Shown here: piece after piece, positions 32,845 through 44,195 of the stretch
Layout: each line of letters starts with the position of its first letter
Position numbering within the stretch: the first letter of the stretch is position 1
Origin: JAJVID01 sp050247435
GTDB taxonomy: Bacteria; Acidobacteriota; Blastocatellia; RBC074
Reading direction: 5' to 3'
Length of the DNA stretch: 64,000 bases
Assembly: GCA_050247435.1 (NCBI GenBank)
Contig: JBFWUF010000018.1
Coordinates: 62,001-126,000 of the forward strand
Program-made: the position numbers and the translations under genes
The notes under the pieces: generated by a model
What the model was told of the DNA's origin: nothing
Databases searched by the model: none
What the model saw: the letters and a program-made list of their open reading frames with translations, nothing else

Positions 32845-35118
32845 ATGAAAAAGGCTGTCTTGACCCGCACGGCGGCTTTCGCCACATTGCTCATCGCGCT
32901 CTTAACGCAAAGCCAGTTCCCGCCTGAAGCCCAGGCGCAAAATAAAACCATCGAGAAGATCACGCAATCGGTCACCATTTACCGCGACAATTGGGGTGTG
33001 CCGCACGTTTACGGCCCGACCGACGCGAGCGTGATCTTCGGTTTTATGTATGCTCAGGCGGAAGACAATTTCTGGCAGATCGAAGACAGCTACATTCAAG
33101 CGCTGGGCCGCGCTTCGGAAGTTTACGGTGAATCAACTCTCAACGCTGACTTGACCAACCGCGCTCTGGAAATCGTCAAAATCTCGCAAACTGAATATCC
33201 AAAATTGAGCGCCCGGTTGAAAGAGATTTGTCAGGCGACGGCTGACGGGTTGAACTACTTCATGGAAAAGAACCCGCAGGTAAAGCCGCGGCTCATCACC
33301 AAGTTTGAACCCTGGCACCTGCTGGCTTTCGGGCGATTCGCGCAATATCAACTTTTCATCTACCGCCGCGCTGGCATCCGCGGCGCTGAAATTCGCACTG
33401 CGGTCCAAGAAGTCAAAGCGAACGGCATGACAAGCTCGCTGCCGCCGTCATCTGAAGTCGCGGCCAATGACAAAGCTGAAGAGGCCTGGAGCGCGGGGCA
33501 GGTCGGATCGAACACCTGGGCGATCAATCCGTCGAAGAGCGCATCGGGGCACGCGATGCTCTTCGTCAATCCGCACCAGCCGTTCTTCGGTCCTGGTCAA
33601 TGGATCGAAGGCCACGTCCACAGCGACAGCGGGTGGAATATGTCTGGCGCCACGTTTCCCGGCTCGCCGTTTCCCAGCCTGGGCCACAACGACAACCTCG
33701 GTTGGAGCCACACCGTCAACGTCCCCGACATCATTGATGTCTGGATCGAGAAGTTCGACGATCCGAAGAATCCGTTGAATTACAAATACGGCAATGGCCA
33801 TCGCGCGGCGACCGAATGGACGGACACCGTCAAAATCAAAACTGACAAGGGGGTTGAAACGCGCACATTCAAACTCCGCAAAACGCATCACGGCCCGGTC
33901 ATGGCGGTGCGCAATGGCGCTCCGCTGACCGTGCGGATGGCTAAATTTGAAAGTTACGGCGTGATCGAGCAGCGTTATCTGATGAGCAAGGCGCGCAACT
34001 TCAAAGAGTTTAAAGCCGCGATGTCGCGGCTCGACGTGCCGATGTTCAACACGATGTACGCCGACCGCGAAGGCAACATCTGGTATCTGTACAACGGCGC
34101 GGTTCCCAAGCGCGATCAGAAATACGATTGGCTGAAACCGGTTGATGGCAGCGATCCGGGCGCGGAATGGCAGGGTTATCACGCGATGGAAGAGTTGCCG
34201 CAGATGTTCAATCCGCCGTCGGGCTGGGCGCAGAACTGCAACGCCACGCCGTTCCTGGCTACGGACAAAGGCAAAGGCAATCCCGACGAGTCGAAATTTC
34301 CGAAATACATGGTCGGCGAAAACGACAACGCCCGCTCGCGCATTTCGCGGCGATTGCTGGGCGAGAAAGCTAAATTCACTTTCGACGATTGGTCGAAAGC
34401 CGCGTTCGACACTCGCGTGATCGAAGCCGAATCGCAAATCCCGCCGCTCGCCGCCGAATGGGAAAAACTCAAAACCGCCGACGCCGCGCGCGCCGAGAAG
34501 ACCGCTGAAGCCGTCGCCGCGCTGAAATCGTGGAACGGCGTCAGCGCGATTGATTCGGTTCCGATGACGGTCTTCACGCTCTGGTTTTACACTTCGCTGC
34601 AACCGCAGGCTCAGGCGATGACCAAGGGCAATCCCTACCCGAAAGTCGCCGTGCTCGAATACGTGCTGGGCGACATCGCCAAATCGTGGGGAACGTGGAA
34701 GGTCGCGTGGGGCGAGATCAATCGCATTCAGCGCATTCACACCAGCGGCAATCAGGAACCGTTCAACGACGGCAAGACGAGCCTGCCCGTGGCGGGCGGC
34801 CCCGGCGATCCAATCGGCATCGTTTTCAATTTCTATTCGCCCGTGGCGAAGGGACAAAAGCGCCGCTACGGCGTCGCCGGACATTCGTTCGTCAGTGTGG
34901 TCGAATTCGGCGCGAAGCCGCGTGCGATGTCGCTGCTGCAATTCGGCCAGAGCGCCGACCCGCAATCCAAGCATTACTTCGATCAAGCTGCGCTGTTTTC
35001 AAAGCAGCAGTTCAAACCCGCATGGTTCACGCTCGACGAAATCAAGGCCAATCTCGAACGCGCCTATCGTCCGGGCGAATCCAAGACCATGGGCGAAGCG
35101 AAAGCCGCAAAGAAGTAG
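32845..35118 (+). CDS. Penicillin acylase-family (S45) N-terminal nucleophile hydrolase
   Basis: The 757-residue exported protein has a Sec signal (AAFATLLIALLTQSQ). The alpha part begins YRDNWGVPHVYGPTDASVIF and FMYAQAEDNFWQIE. The self-cleavage site is VGSNTWAINPSKSASG, where Ser would become the N-terminal nucleophile of the beta part. NPHQPFFGPG and ADREGNIWYLYNGAVPKR follow. Family members cleave amide side chains of beta-lactams, acyl-homoserine lactones or lipopeptides. The true substrate here is unknown; quorum-signal degradation is one option. Confidence 0.9.
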   Translation: MKKAVLTRTAAFATLLIALLTQSQFPPEAQAQNKTIEKITQSVTIYRDNWGVPHVYGPTDASVIFGFMYAQAEDNFWQIEDSYIQALGRASEVYGESTLNADLTNRALEIVKISQTEYPKLSARLKEICQATADGLNYFMEKNPQVKPRLITKFEPWHLLAFGRFAQYQLFIYRRAGIRGAEIRTAVQEVKANGMTSSLPPSSEVAANDKAEEAWSAGQVGSNTWAINPSKSASGHAMLFVNPHQPFFGPGQWIEGHVHSDSGWNMSGATFPGSPFPSLGHNDNLGWSHTVNVPDIIDVWIEKFDDPKNPLNYKYGNGHRAATEWTDTVKIKTDKGVETRTFKLRKTHHGPVMAVRNGAPLTVRMAKFESYGVIEQRYLMSKARNFKEFKAAMSRLDVPMFNTMYADREGNIWYLYNGAVPKRDQKYDWLKPVDGSDPGAEWQGYHAMEELPQMFNPPSGWAQNCNATPFLATDKGKGNPDESKFPKYMVGENDNARSRISRRLLGEKAKFTFDDWSKAAFDTRVIEAESQIPPLAAEWEKLKTADAARAEKTAEAVAALKSWNGVSAIDSVPMTVFTLWFYTSLQPQAQAMTKGNPYPKVAVLEYVLGDIAKSWGTWKVAWGEINRIQRIHTSGNQEPFNDGKTSLPVAGGPGDPIGIVFNFYSPVAKGQKRRYGVAGHSFVSVVEFGAKPRAMSLLQFGQSADPQSKHYFDQAALFSKQQFKPAWFTLDEIKANLERAYRPGESKTMGEAKAAKK

Positions 35119-35159
35119 ACGGGAATCAACACCAAGGGGCGAAGGGCCAAGGTGAAAAA

Positions 35160-35250
35160 GGATTACGAAAAAAACGGAATGGACGGAACAACCGGAAACA
35201 GGCCAGGAAACTCTCCGTCTGTTCCGTTTTTTCCGTATGTTCCGTAATCC
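35160..35250. repeat. GGAAC/GTTCC inverted repeat, intergenic copy
   Basis: The element runs from GGATTACG (35160) to its exact mirror CGTAATCC (35243-35250), with ACGGAACAACCGGAAAC-like and TCCGTCTGTTCCG units in the arms. It lies between the acylase and kinase genes and is of the same type as the copy within nosD. Confidence 0.78.
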
Positions 35251-35292
35251 AATTGCCTCCCCGCTGAATGATTACGATAAAAAGCTCCCGCA

Positions 35293-37020
35293 ATGCATAA
35301 CGAGAACGACAAGGAAATTTACGCGCCATCCACCTCCGCGGAGCCGGTTACGCCCACGGAGCCGGATCACTATCTGGGCCTTGTGCTGAAAGATCGTTAC
35401 CTGATCGAACGCGAACTGGGGCGCGGCGGCATCGGCGTGGTCTATCTGGCGCGCGATAAACAATTGCTCTCCCGCGAGGTCGTGGTCAAAATCCTCTTCG
35501 CCTCGAAGGGCAACGACAAATACGACACGTGGTTCACCAAAAAATTCAAGCAGGAGATGGAGGCGCTCGCGCGCATCAATCATCCCGGCGTCGTCGGCGT
35601 GCTTGATTCCGGCGAGGCGCCGGACGGCAAGGCTTTTCTGGTGATGCAATATGTTCAGGGCGATACGCTTCGCGGGGTGATGCCGCCGCAGGGGATGGAT
35701 TTTGAAAAAGCCGCGCGCATCATCCGCCAGACGGGACAGGCGCTGACAGCCGCGCACGACAAGGGCGTTTTTCATCGCGACCTCAAGCCCGAAAACATCA
35801 TGATCGAAGACCTCGGCGGCGGCGAATTTCAGGCCAAACTGATTGATTTCGGTGTGGCTCGCATCAAGGATTCGCAGGTCGCCACCACCGCCGAAGTCAC
35901 CTGGATTGCGGGCACTCCGCCGTACATGGCGCCCGAACAGTTGCGCGGGCGGCCAACCGCCGAAAGCGACATTTACGGCCTCGGCGCGGTCGCTTACGAG
36001 ATGCTCACCGGACACCCTCCGTTCAAGGCCGATTCCGCCGTTGACCTTTATGAGATGCAGAAGCAGGGCGAGATCACAAAGCCGAAAGAGATTCGCCGCA
36101 ACCTGCCTGAAGCCGCCGAGGACGCCATCTTGAGAGCGTTGTCTTTCAACGCCTCCGACCGTTACGCCAGCGCGCGCCAATTCGCCGAGGAGTTGGCGCG
36201 GGCCTTGACCGGCCAGCCGCCATCTTCCTCCGATGAATACTCGCCTGAAACTCCACGAAGCGTCACGACAGCTTCGGCGAAAACCAGGCTGACAAGTTCC
36301 GAAACCGGCACGAAATCTTTCGACGCATCACAACCACGGCGTCCCCGATCCAAACTCTGGCTGCCGATTGCGGCTGGAATAGCGTTTTTGATCGCGGCGG
36401 GAGCATTGCTCTGGAATTCCGGCGATCAGGGACAAAACCGCGCGCCGGAACCCGCGCCAGCGACTGAGCGGATGAATTATTGGATGATGGTTCAGAAGTA
36501 TCGCGGCGGAAGGCCGTATCAGGAGCCTTTCAAATTGGCGGGCGAGATAAATTTCGAAGCCGATTATCACGTGCGCCTGCACGTCACAAACCGGCAATCG
36601 GGTTTTCTCTACATCATTAACGAAGGGCCTGAATTGACGAACGGCTTGCCGAGCTACGTTCTGCTTTTCCCTTCTCCGACGGCCAATCGGGGATTGGCGC
36701 AATTGACCGCCAACCAGCAGATCACCATTCCCGAACGCGGCGACGGCTTCTTCTTTGATCAAGAGCAGGGCACGGAGAAACTCTGGCTCGTCTGGTCGGC
36801 GTCGCTCGCGCCAGAGATGGAAAGCGTCAAAGGTGTGGCCAACGCCAAAGACGATGGCGCGATCACCGACCCGGAGCAGATTCGCGCGGTGCGCGACTGG
36901 CTGGCGAAGAACAACCAACCTTCTCAGATCGCCGTCGAGAAGGATGAACAAAACAAACAGACGAACATCAAAGGGCGAGGCGACACGGTCGTTCACCTGA
37001 TCAAGCTGGAACATCATTAG
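35293..37020 (+). CDS. Membrane Ser/Thr protein kinase with outer DUF4384-like domain
   Basis: The 575-residue protein has a Hanks-type kinase domain (about residues 35-310): LGRGGIGVVYLARD, VVVKIL, FHRDLKPENIM, IDFGVA and GTPPYMAPEQLRG. A disordered Ser/Thr linker follows, then a membrane helix (LPIAAGIAFLIAAGALLW) and a periplasmic domain (YHVRLHVTNRQSGFLYIINE) like DUF4384. That domain resembles the secreted DUF4384 protein at 42698. Such a kinase would sense an envelope signal and phosphorylate cytoplasmic targets, for example an FHA protein like that at 40679. A terminator follows. Confidence 0.9.
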   Translation: MHNENDKEIYAPSTSAEPVTPTEPDHYLGLVLKDRYLIERELGRGGIGVVYLARDKQLLSREVVVKILFASKGNDKYDTWFTKKFKQEMEALARINHPGVVGVLDSGEAPDGKAFLVMQYVQGDTLRGVMPPQGMDFEKAARIIRQTGQALTAAHDKGVFHRDLKPENIMIEDLGGGEFQAKLIDFGVARIKDSQVATTAEVTWIAGTPPYMAPEQLRGRPTAESDIYGLGAVAYEMLTGHPPFKADSAVDLYEMQKQGEITKPKEIRRNLPEAAEDAILRALSFNASDRYASARQFAEELARALTGQPPSSSDEYSPETPRSVTTASAKTRLTSSETGTKSFDASQPRRPRSKLWLPIAAGIAFLIAAGALLWNSGDQGQNRAPEPAPATERMNYWMMVQKYRGGRPYQEPFKLAGEINFEADYHVRLHVTNRQSGFLYIINEGPELTNGLPSYVLLFPSPTANRGLAQLTANQQITIPERGDGFFFDQEQGTEKLWLVWSASLAPEMESVKGVANAKDDGAITDPEQIRAVRDWLAKNNQPSQIAVEKDEQNKQTNIKGRGDTVVHLIKLEHH

Positions 37021-37034
37021 CTCTCCGTGAGCGT

Positions 37035-37066
37035 AAGCCCGCACGCGAGCCGCGTGCGCTCCCAGG
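37035..37066. repeat. REP-like single right arm
   Basis: One half-element, from AAGCCCGCACGCGAGCC to CGTGCGCTCCCAGG, lies directly after the kinase gene. It lacks the mirrored partner found at the other sites of this family. Confidence 0.8.
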
Positions 37067-37075
37067 ATAAAAATC

Positions 37076-37106
37076 GGGCCTGTCTAAGCGTTCAGACAGG
37101 CCCTTT
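37076..37106 (+). terminator. Intrinsic terminator after the kinase gene
   Basis: A perfect 10-bp stem, GGGCCTGTCT/AGACAGGCCC, with an 8-nt loop, is followed by TTT. Confidence 0.8.
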
Positions 37107-37142
37107 CAGTTGAGAGGAGCAGTAGACCAAAATTTCATTCCT

Positions 37143-37487
37143 TTACTTGCGGCTCCGGACTTGTTCAGTAGCCTTAGCTGCCGGAGCGGTTTGCGTTTTC
37201 GCCGCCGCGCCGCATTTCCCATTCGATTTTCCATCCGATCCCTTGCACTCGGTTCCTCCCCAGTCTCCTTCGCACCACTGGCCGTTATCAGTGTAGGTGC
37301 CGGTCTTGCCCTTATTCGGCCCGGTCAAAACCTTACACTTCCCCGCTGAACCGCTCCCCGCTTTGGGACTTTGTTTCTTCTCCGCCGAAACCGTGGCAGA
37401 TGGAATGATTAACACTGCGGCTAGCGCCAGGCTTCCGATCATAAGCGTTATTGCCAGCATCATTGCTCTAATTCGCATTGTCTTCAT
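37143..37487 (-). CDS. Small secreted Cys-containing protein
   Basis: The 114-residue protein has a Sec signal (MLAITLMIGSLALAAVLIIP). The mature part is Lys/Gly/Ser-rich with four cysteines (GKCKVLTGPNKGKTGTY, QWCEGDWGGTECKGSDG, GKCGAAAK), which could form two disulfides. AGGAG lies 8 nt before the start. I do not recognise a family. It lies downstream of the C25 peptidase gene on the same strand, and a hairpin (37509-37539) separates them. Confidence 0.65.
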   Translation of the reverse strand: MKTMRIRAMMLAITLMIGSLALAAVLIIPSATVSAEKKQSPKAGSGSAGKCKVLTGPNKGKTGTYTDNGQWCEGDWGGTECKGSDGKSNGKCGAAAKTQTAPAAKATEQVRSRK

Positions 37488-37508
37488 GTCATCTCCTATT
37501 CGTTGATT

Positions 37509-37539
37509 GATCGGCGCGTCGTTTAGCTCCGCGCCGATC
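37509..37539 (-). terminator. GC-rich hairpin after the C25 peptidase gene
   Basis: Arms GATCGGCGCG and CGCGCCGATC flank an 11-nt loop. It follows the C25 stop in the minus direction but has no T-run, so it may be a weak or factor-dependent terminator. Confidence 0.5.
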
Positions 37540-37572
37540 TAAAGTTAGTTGAATGGATACCGAAGCCACTCG

Positions 37573-40161
<2,589 letters not shown>

Positions 40162-40678
40162 TTATACCTCCTTGAGCTTGTTCAATCCCGTTTCAATCAT
40201 TCCGTTTACTCTTTCGTTTCTGACTCGCGTGCTGCTTAGGTCAAGCGCCGTGCCGTGGAGCTAACGGGCGAGATGTTTGTCGGGAGCCGTGGCGGAAGTT
40301 GTTGGAATGGGCCGGGATAAACGAATTGATCAGGGTTGGAGACAATAACCGAAGGTGACGAGGCGTGATCTGAAAGACTAACAGAACTGTTAGTCGGTCT
40401 AGCGACTTTGTTAGGCGCCAATCTTTTCGATGACAAGTGGAACGCGGAACACACCGAAAAAACGGAAACAGCGGAAAGCTCGGATAATCCCTGCGAACTC
40501 TGCGCGTCTTCAGCTATTTCCGCGCGCTGCGGCGTTTTCGAGAGCAACCTTTTCATCCGCTAACGAACTTACGCTTCGTTTGGCGCCCGGATTGAAAAGC
40601 AAACTCCGCACTTTGAAGGATTGGCGCCCCGTGAGAAAGAAGAGGTACTATAGGCCGCCCCGTTACACAGATCGGAAG
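40162..40678. other. Divergent intergenic region
   Basis: This 517-bp gap separates the C25 peptidase gene (minus) from the sigma54-type regulator (plus), so both promoters should lie here. It holds a 20-bp palindrome (40376-40395) and a partial GGAAC-type repeat (about 40440-40480). I found no convincing -24/-12 or -35/-10 element. Confidence 0.5.
40376..40395. promoter_or_regulatory. 20-bp palindrome, candidate operator
   Basis: GACTAACAGAACTGTTAGTC has perfect 9-bp arms around AA. A partial repeat (GACTTTGTTAG) follows 9 bp later. Its position between divergent genes fits a repressor or activator site for either. Confidence 0.5.
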
Positions 40679-42655
40679 ATGAAGAAGGAAGGACAATATT
40701 CCACGGACATGAACCCCAAACTGATTGTCATCGCTGGCCCGTCGGAAGGAATGGCCTTCGCCATCACCGAAGCCGAAGTATCGGTTGGCCGCGAACTGGA
40801 CAATCAAATCTGCCTGCCCGACCTGTCGGTTTCGCGCCGCCATTTTTCGATAAAACAGGATGGCGGCCAGTGCCATCTTCTCGATCACGGCAGTCTGAAC
40901 GCGACGGTCGTCAACGGGATGCCGGTCAAACAGCACACGCTCAAAAGCGGCGACCGCATCCGCGTGGGCGACTCAGTGCTGCTTTTTTTGCGCGAGGCTG
41001 AGCAGTCGCTCGATGTTTCCAATCTGGTGCAGTTCGATGACGCGCGGTTGATCACCAGGAACACCGTGCTGCTGCGCAAAGACGACGCTGTCAATTTCGA
41101 GCGACCGTCGTCGGCCCCCAGCTCGGCCCCACTGTCGCGTTCGGCGCGCGACCTGAACGCGCTGCTCAAAATCAGCCTGGCCATCAACTCTTTCCACCGG
41201 CCCGAACCGATGCTCGAACACCTGCTGCAACTGATCGGCTCGGTCATCCCCGCCGATTGCGGCGCAATCATGCTGACCGAACATCACGGCGAAGCGGAAG
41301 AAGGCGTGGGAGAGTTTGCTCCGGTCTGCGGATGGCGGCGCAAGGCCGGATCAACAGACCCGGTTCAAATCAGTCGAACCGTGGCCGAACGCGCGCGCAA
41401 CGAAGGCGTGGCCATCCTGAGCAACGATGTGATCAGAGACTTCGACCTGACTGCGGCGCAGAGTCTGGCGGCGCGAAACATCTCCGCGTTGCTGGCCGCG
41501 CCGATCATCATCTCCGACAAAGTTCGGGGAGTGATCTATCTTGATTCGAACGATCCTTCGGTCAAGTTCGATCAGGATCATCTGCAATTGTTGCGGGCGA
41601 CCGCCGGGCTGGCGGGCGTGGCGATGGAAAACCTGCGCCGCGTCAACCGCCTCGAAGACGAGAATCTGCGGCTGCGCGCCGAAATCTCAATCGAACACGA
41701 CATGGTCGGCGCCAGCCCGCGAATGCGTGATGTCTACCAATTCATCAGCAAGGCGGCGCCCACTGACGCCACCATCCTGATTCGCGGCGAAAGCGGCACC
41801 GGCAAGGAGTTGGCCGCGCGCGCCATTCATCTCAACAGCAATCGCGCGGCCAAACCGTTCATGGCGATCAACTGCGCCGCGCTCACCGAAACGCTGCTCG
41901 AAAGCGAATTGTTCGGTCACGAAAAAGGCGCGTTCACCGGCGCCGTCGCGCAGAAAAAAGGCAAACTCGAAGCCGCGCAGGGCGGCACGGTCTTTCTTGA
42001 TGAATTGGGAGAGATGGCCCTGACGCTGCAATCGAAGTTGCTGCGCGTGCTGCAGGAGCACGAATTCGAGCGCGTCGGCGGCGTGCGCCCGATCAAAACA
42101 GACATCAGGCTGATCGCCGCCACCAACCGCAACCTTGAACAGGCGATCAAGGATGGCCGCTTCCGCGAGGATTTGTATTATCGGCTGAATGTGATCTGTC
42201 TGAACCTGCCCGCGTTACGCGAACGCCGCGAAGACATCACGGCCCTGGCTCATTACTTTGCGGCCAAATACAGTCAGAAATGCAAACGCAAAATCGTCGG
42301 CATCTCGCCCGAAGCGATGTCCTGCCTGATGAGTTACGACTGGCCCGGAAACATCCGCGAGTTCGAGAACGCCGTCGAGCGCGCCATCGTGCTCGGTTCG
42401 AGCGAGATCATCAAAGTCGAAGATCTGCCGGAGGCCGTGATCGAGGCGTCTCCCTCAAAGACCTTTCCGGCGGGAACGCCGGCGACGCAGGATTTTTACG
42501 AAGCGGTAAATGAGGCGAAGAAGCGATTGATCGTGGACGCGTTCGACCGCGCGCAGGGCAGCTACACCGAAGCGGCAAAGCTGCTGGGCATGCACCCAAA
42601 TCATCTGCACCGGTTGATCCGCAATCTGAATATGAAGGCCGATTTGAAAAAGTGA
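40679..42655 (+). CDS. FHA-GAF-AAA+-Fis sigma54-dependent activator
   Basis: The 658-residue regulator begins with an FHA domain (VSVGRELDNQICLPDLSVSR, phosphothreonine binding). A GAF domain follows (about residues 150-320, NALLKISLAINSFHRPE). The AAA+ domain has Walker A GESGTGKE, the sigma54 loop GAFTGA and Walker B GGTVFLDELGE; a Fis-type DNA-binding helix ends the protein (GSYTEAAKLLGMHPNHLHRL). It should activate sigma54 promoters when bound to a phosphorylated partner, perhaps a target of the kinase at 35293. The start is uncertain: ATG 40679 or 40709. Confidence 0.9.
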   Translation: MKKEGQYSTDMNPKLIVIAGPSEGMAFAITEAEVSVGRELDNQICLPDLSVSRRHFSIKQDGGQCHLLDHGSLNATVVNGMPVKQHTLKSGDRIRVGDSVLLFLREAEQSLDVSNLVQFDDARLITRNTVLLRKDDAVNFERPSSAPSSAPLSRSARDLNALLKISLAINSFHRPEPMLEHLLQLIGSVIPADCGAIMLTEHHGEAEEGVGEFAPVCGWRRKAGSTDPVQISRTVAERARNEGVAILSNDVIRDFDLTAAQSLAARNISALLAAPIIISDKVRGVIYLDSNDPSVKFDQDHLQLLRATAGLAGVAMENLRRVNRLEDENLRLRAEISIEHDMVGASPRMRDVYQFISKAAPTDATILIRGESGTGKELAARAIHLNSNRAAKPFMAINCAALTETLLESELFGHEKGAFTGAVAQKKGKLEAAQGGTVFLDELGEMALTLQSKLLRVLQEHEFERVGGVRPIKTDIRLIAATNRNLEQAIKDGRFREDLYYRLNVICLNLPALRERREDITALAHYFAAKYSQKCKRKIVGISPEAMSCLMSYDWPGNIREFENAVERAIVLGSSEIIKVEDLPEAVIEASPSKTFPAGTPATQDFYEAVNEAKKRLIVDAFDRAQGSYTEAAKLLGMHPNHLHRLIRNLNMKADLKK

Positions 42656-42697
42656 GCGATCACAGCGATCCGAAAACCCAAACAACAAGGGGGAACG

Positions 42698-43615
42698 ATG
42701 AGAAGCAAACTCGAAATCACGGCTAAACATTTGATCCCGGCGTTCTGCCTGATCGCGCTGCTCTCGGCGAGCCTGACTGCGCGAGTCGAAGCCGCTCCGC
42801 AGGATGAACAGACGCGCCGCTTGTGGGACAGCGAGTTTTTCAAAGCCAAAAAAACGGGGCCGTCCAAACGCCGGTATCGCGTCGCCACGCCGCGAATTCC
42901 CACCGACCGCGTTGACGGAGACAGTGTGCTCGGCATCACGCTCTGGCGGTTGCGCCCCTCCAGAACCACCGACGACAAAGAGGTCAGGCTCTTCAAGCAT
43001 CCCACAGATGACACCAGAATTCCGGAATGGACGCCCGAACGCATCTCGGTGAACACTCCGCTGGCCGTAGGACAGCGGGTGCGTTTGAGCATCGAGGCTG
43101 CGCGCACAGGCTACCTGTACGTGATTGACCGCGAGCTTTACGCCGACGGCACGCTCGGCGACCCGCACCTGATCTTCCCGACATCAAGACTGCGCGGAGG
43201 AGACAACAAGGTCTCGGTCGGGCGCATAGTCGACATTCCAGCGCTCGAAGACGAGCCGAACTACTTCATCCTCGACCCGGACCGCCCGGAACTGGTGGGC
43301 GAAGTTATCAGTGTGCTGGTCACGCCGCGCCCGCTGGCCAACATCAGGATCGGAGACGCAGCGATCAAACTCTCCAAAAATGATGTCGCGACGTGGGAGA
43401 AATTGTGGGGCGCGCAAGTAGGACGCCTTGAGATGGAAGGCTCTCTGGGCAAAGCGTGGACGAAGGAAGAGAAGGACGCCAGCAAGGGTCAGACATTGAA
43501 ACAGAACAGCCCCGCGCCTCAGACGCTTTATTACCGTCCCGCCGCTAAACCTGATGAATCGTTGATGGTCAGCGTGCGATTGCGTTATGGAAGCGCGAGG
43601 GCAAAGGCCAGGTAA
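42698..43615 (+). CDS. Secreted DUF4384 protein
   Basis: The 305-residue protein has a Sec signal (LIPAFCLIALLSASLTARVEA) and a DUF4384 domain in the middle: GITLWRLRPS, VGQRVRLSIEAARTGYLYVI, LIFPTSRLRGGDN. It lies 42 bp after the sigma54-type regulator. The domain is like the periplasmic part of the kinase at 35293, which suggests a shared envelope signalling role. The exact function is unknown. Confidence 0.8.
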   Translation: MRSKLEITAKHLIPAFCLIALLSASLTARVEAAPQDEQTRRLWDSEFFKAKKTGPSKRRYRVATPRIPTDRVDGDSVLGITLWRLRPSRTTDDKEVRLFKHPTDDTRIPEWTPERISVNTPLAVGQRVRLSIEAARTGYLYVIDRELYADGTLGDPHLIFPTSRLRGGDNKVSVGRIVDIPALEDEPNYFILDPDRPELVGEVISVLVTPRPLANIRIGDAAIKLSKNDVATWEKLWGAQVGRLEMEGSLGKAWTKEEKDASKGQTLKQNSPAPQTLYYRPAAKPDESLMVSVRLRYGSARAKAR

Positions 43616-43654
43616 TCGCTCGATCCATCGGTGAAAGCGACAACTTATTCCACT

Positions 43655-44122
43655 ATGATTTCAATCCGCCACAACAATCCGCTACTCCTATTCGCGCTGA
43701 CCGGCGCGATCATTATCTCTGTCGCGCCGGCAGCCCTCGCGCAAGCCCGCGGAGCGCCGCAACCTCAAAGTGAAAACCAGCGCGCGGCAGGCCAACGCAT
43801 CGCCCCTCCATCCGCGCTCAAGTGCTCACGCAATCACCTGACTTCGTTCATGGGCAGAGTGACCTCCTACCAGCGGAGCCAGACTCGAATATTCATTCGC
43901 GTCAGAACTGACGAACAGACAACCGAAAGCTTCACGCTCAAATTCACGAAGAATGACGATCCGGCGAAACTGTTTTTGATGCGCGGAGAGGAATTCAAAC
44001 AAAGCGATTGGAAATTGATCGAGGTTTCAACAGGCAGGCTCCGCAAACCGATGCGGGCTATAGTCTGGGTTTGCGACGACGGCTCGAACCCGGTGATTGA
44101 TTGGCGGCCACCGGAGAAGTGA
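43655..44122 (+). CDS. Exported hypothetical protein
   Basis: The 155-residue protein has a Sec signal (LLLFALTGAIIISVAPAALA) and a single compact domain: KCSRNHLTSFMGRVTSYQRS, FIRVRTDEQTTESFTLKF, MRAIVWVCDDG. Two cysteines may form a disulfide. GTG 43631 is an alternative start. No family is recognised. It may be cotranscribed with the DUF4384 gene 39 bp upstream. Confidence 0.6.
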   Translation: MISIRHNNPLLLFALTGAIIISVAPAALAQARGAPQPQSENQRAAGQRIAPPSALKCSRNHLTSFMGRVTSYQRSQTRIFIRVRTDEQTTESFTLKFTKNDDPAKLFLMRGEEFKQSDWKLIEVSTGRLRKPMRAIVWVCDDGSNPVIDWRPPEK

Positions 44123-44132
44123 AGATGGGAGG

Positions 44133-44187
44133 GGGAGACAAGGGGACAAGGAGACAAGGCTCTTGTCCCCTTGTCTCCTTGTCTCCC
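44133..44187. repeat. GACAAGG inverted repeat
   Basis: The purine arm GGGAGACAAGGGGACAAGG and its near-perfect mirror (CCTTGTCTCCTTGTCTCCC at the right end) fold with a short loop. It lies between convergent genes, where it could end transcription from both sides. It resembles the element at 3846-3953. Confidence 0.78.
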
Positions 44188-44195
44188 GCGTCAGA

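Noticed and set aside
33448..34986. 512-residue minus-strand open frame
   Set aside because: It lies wholly inside the acylase gene in antisense, with no recognisable domain; the plus-strand protein has clear S45 motifs.
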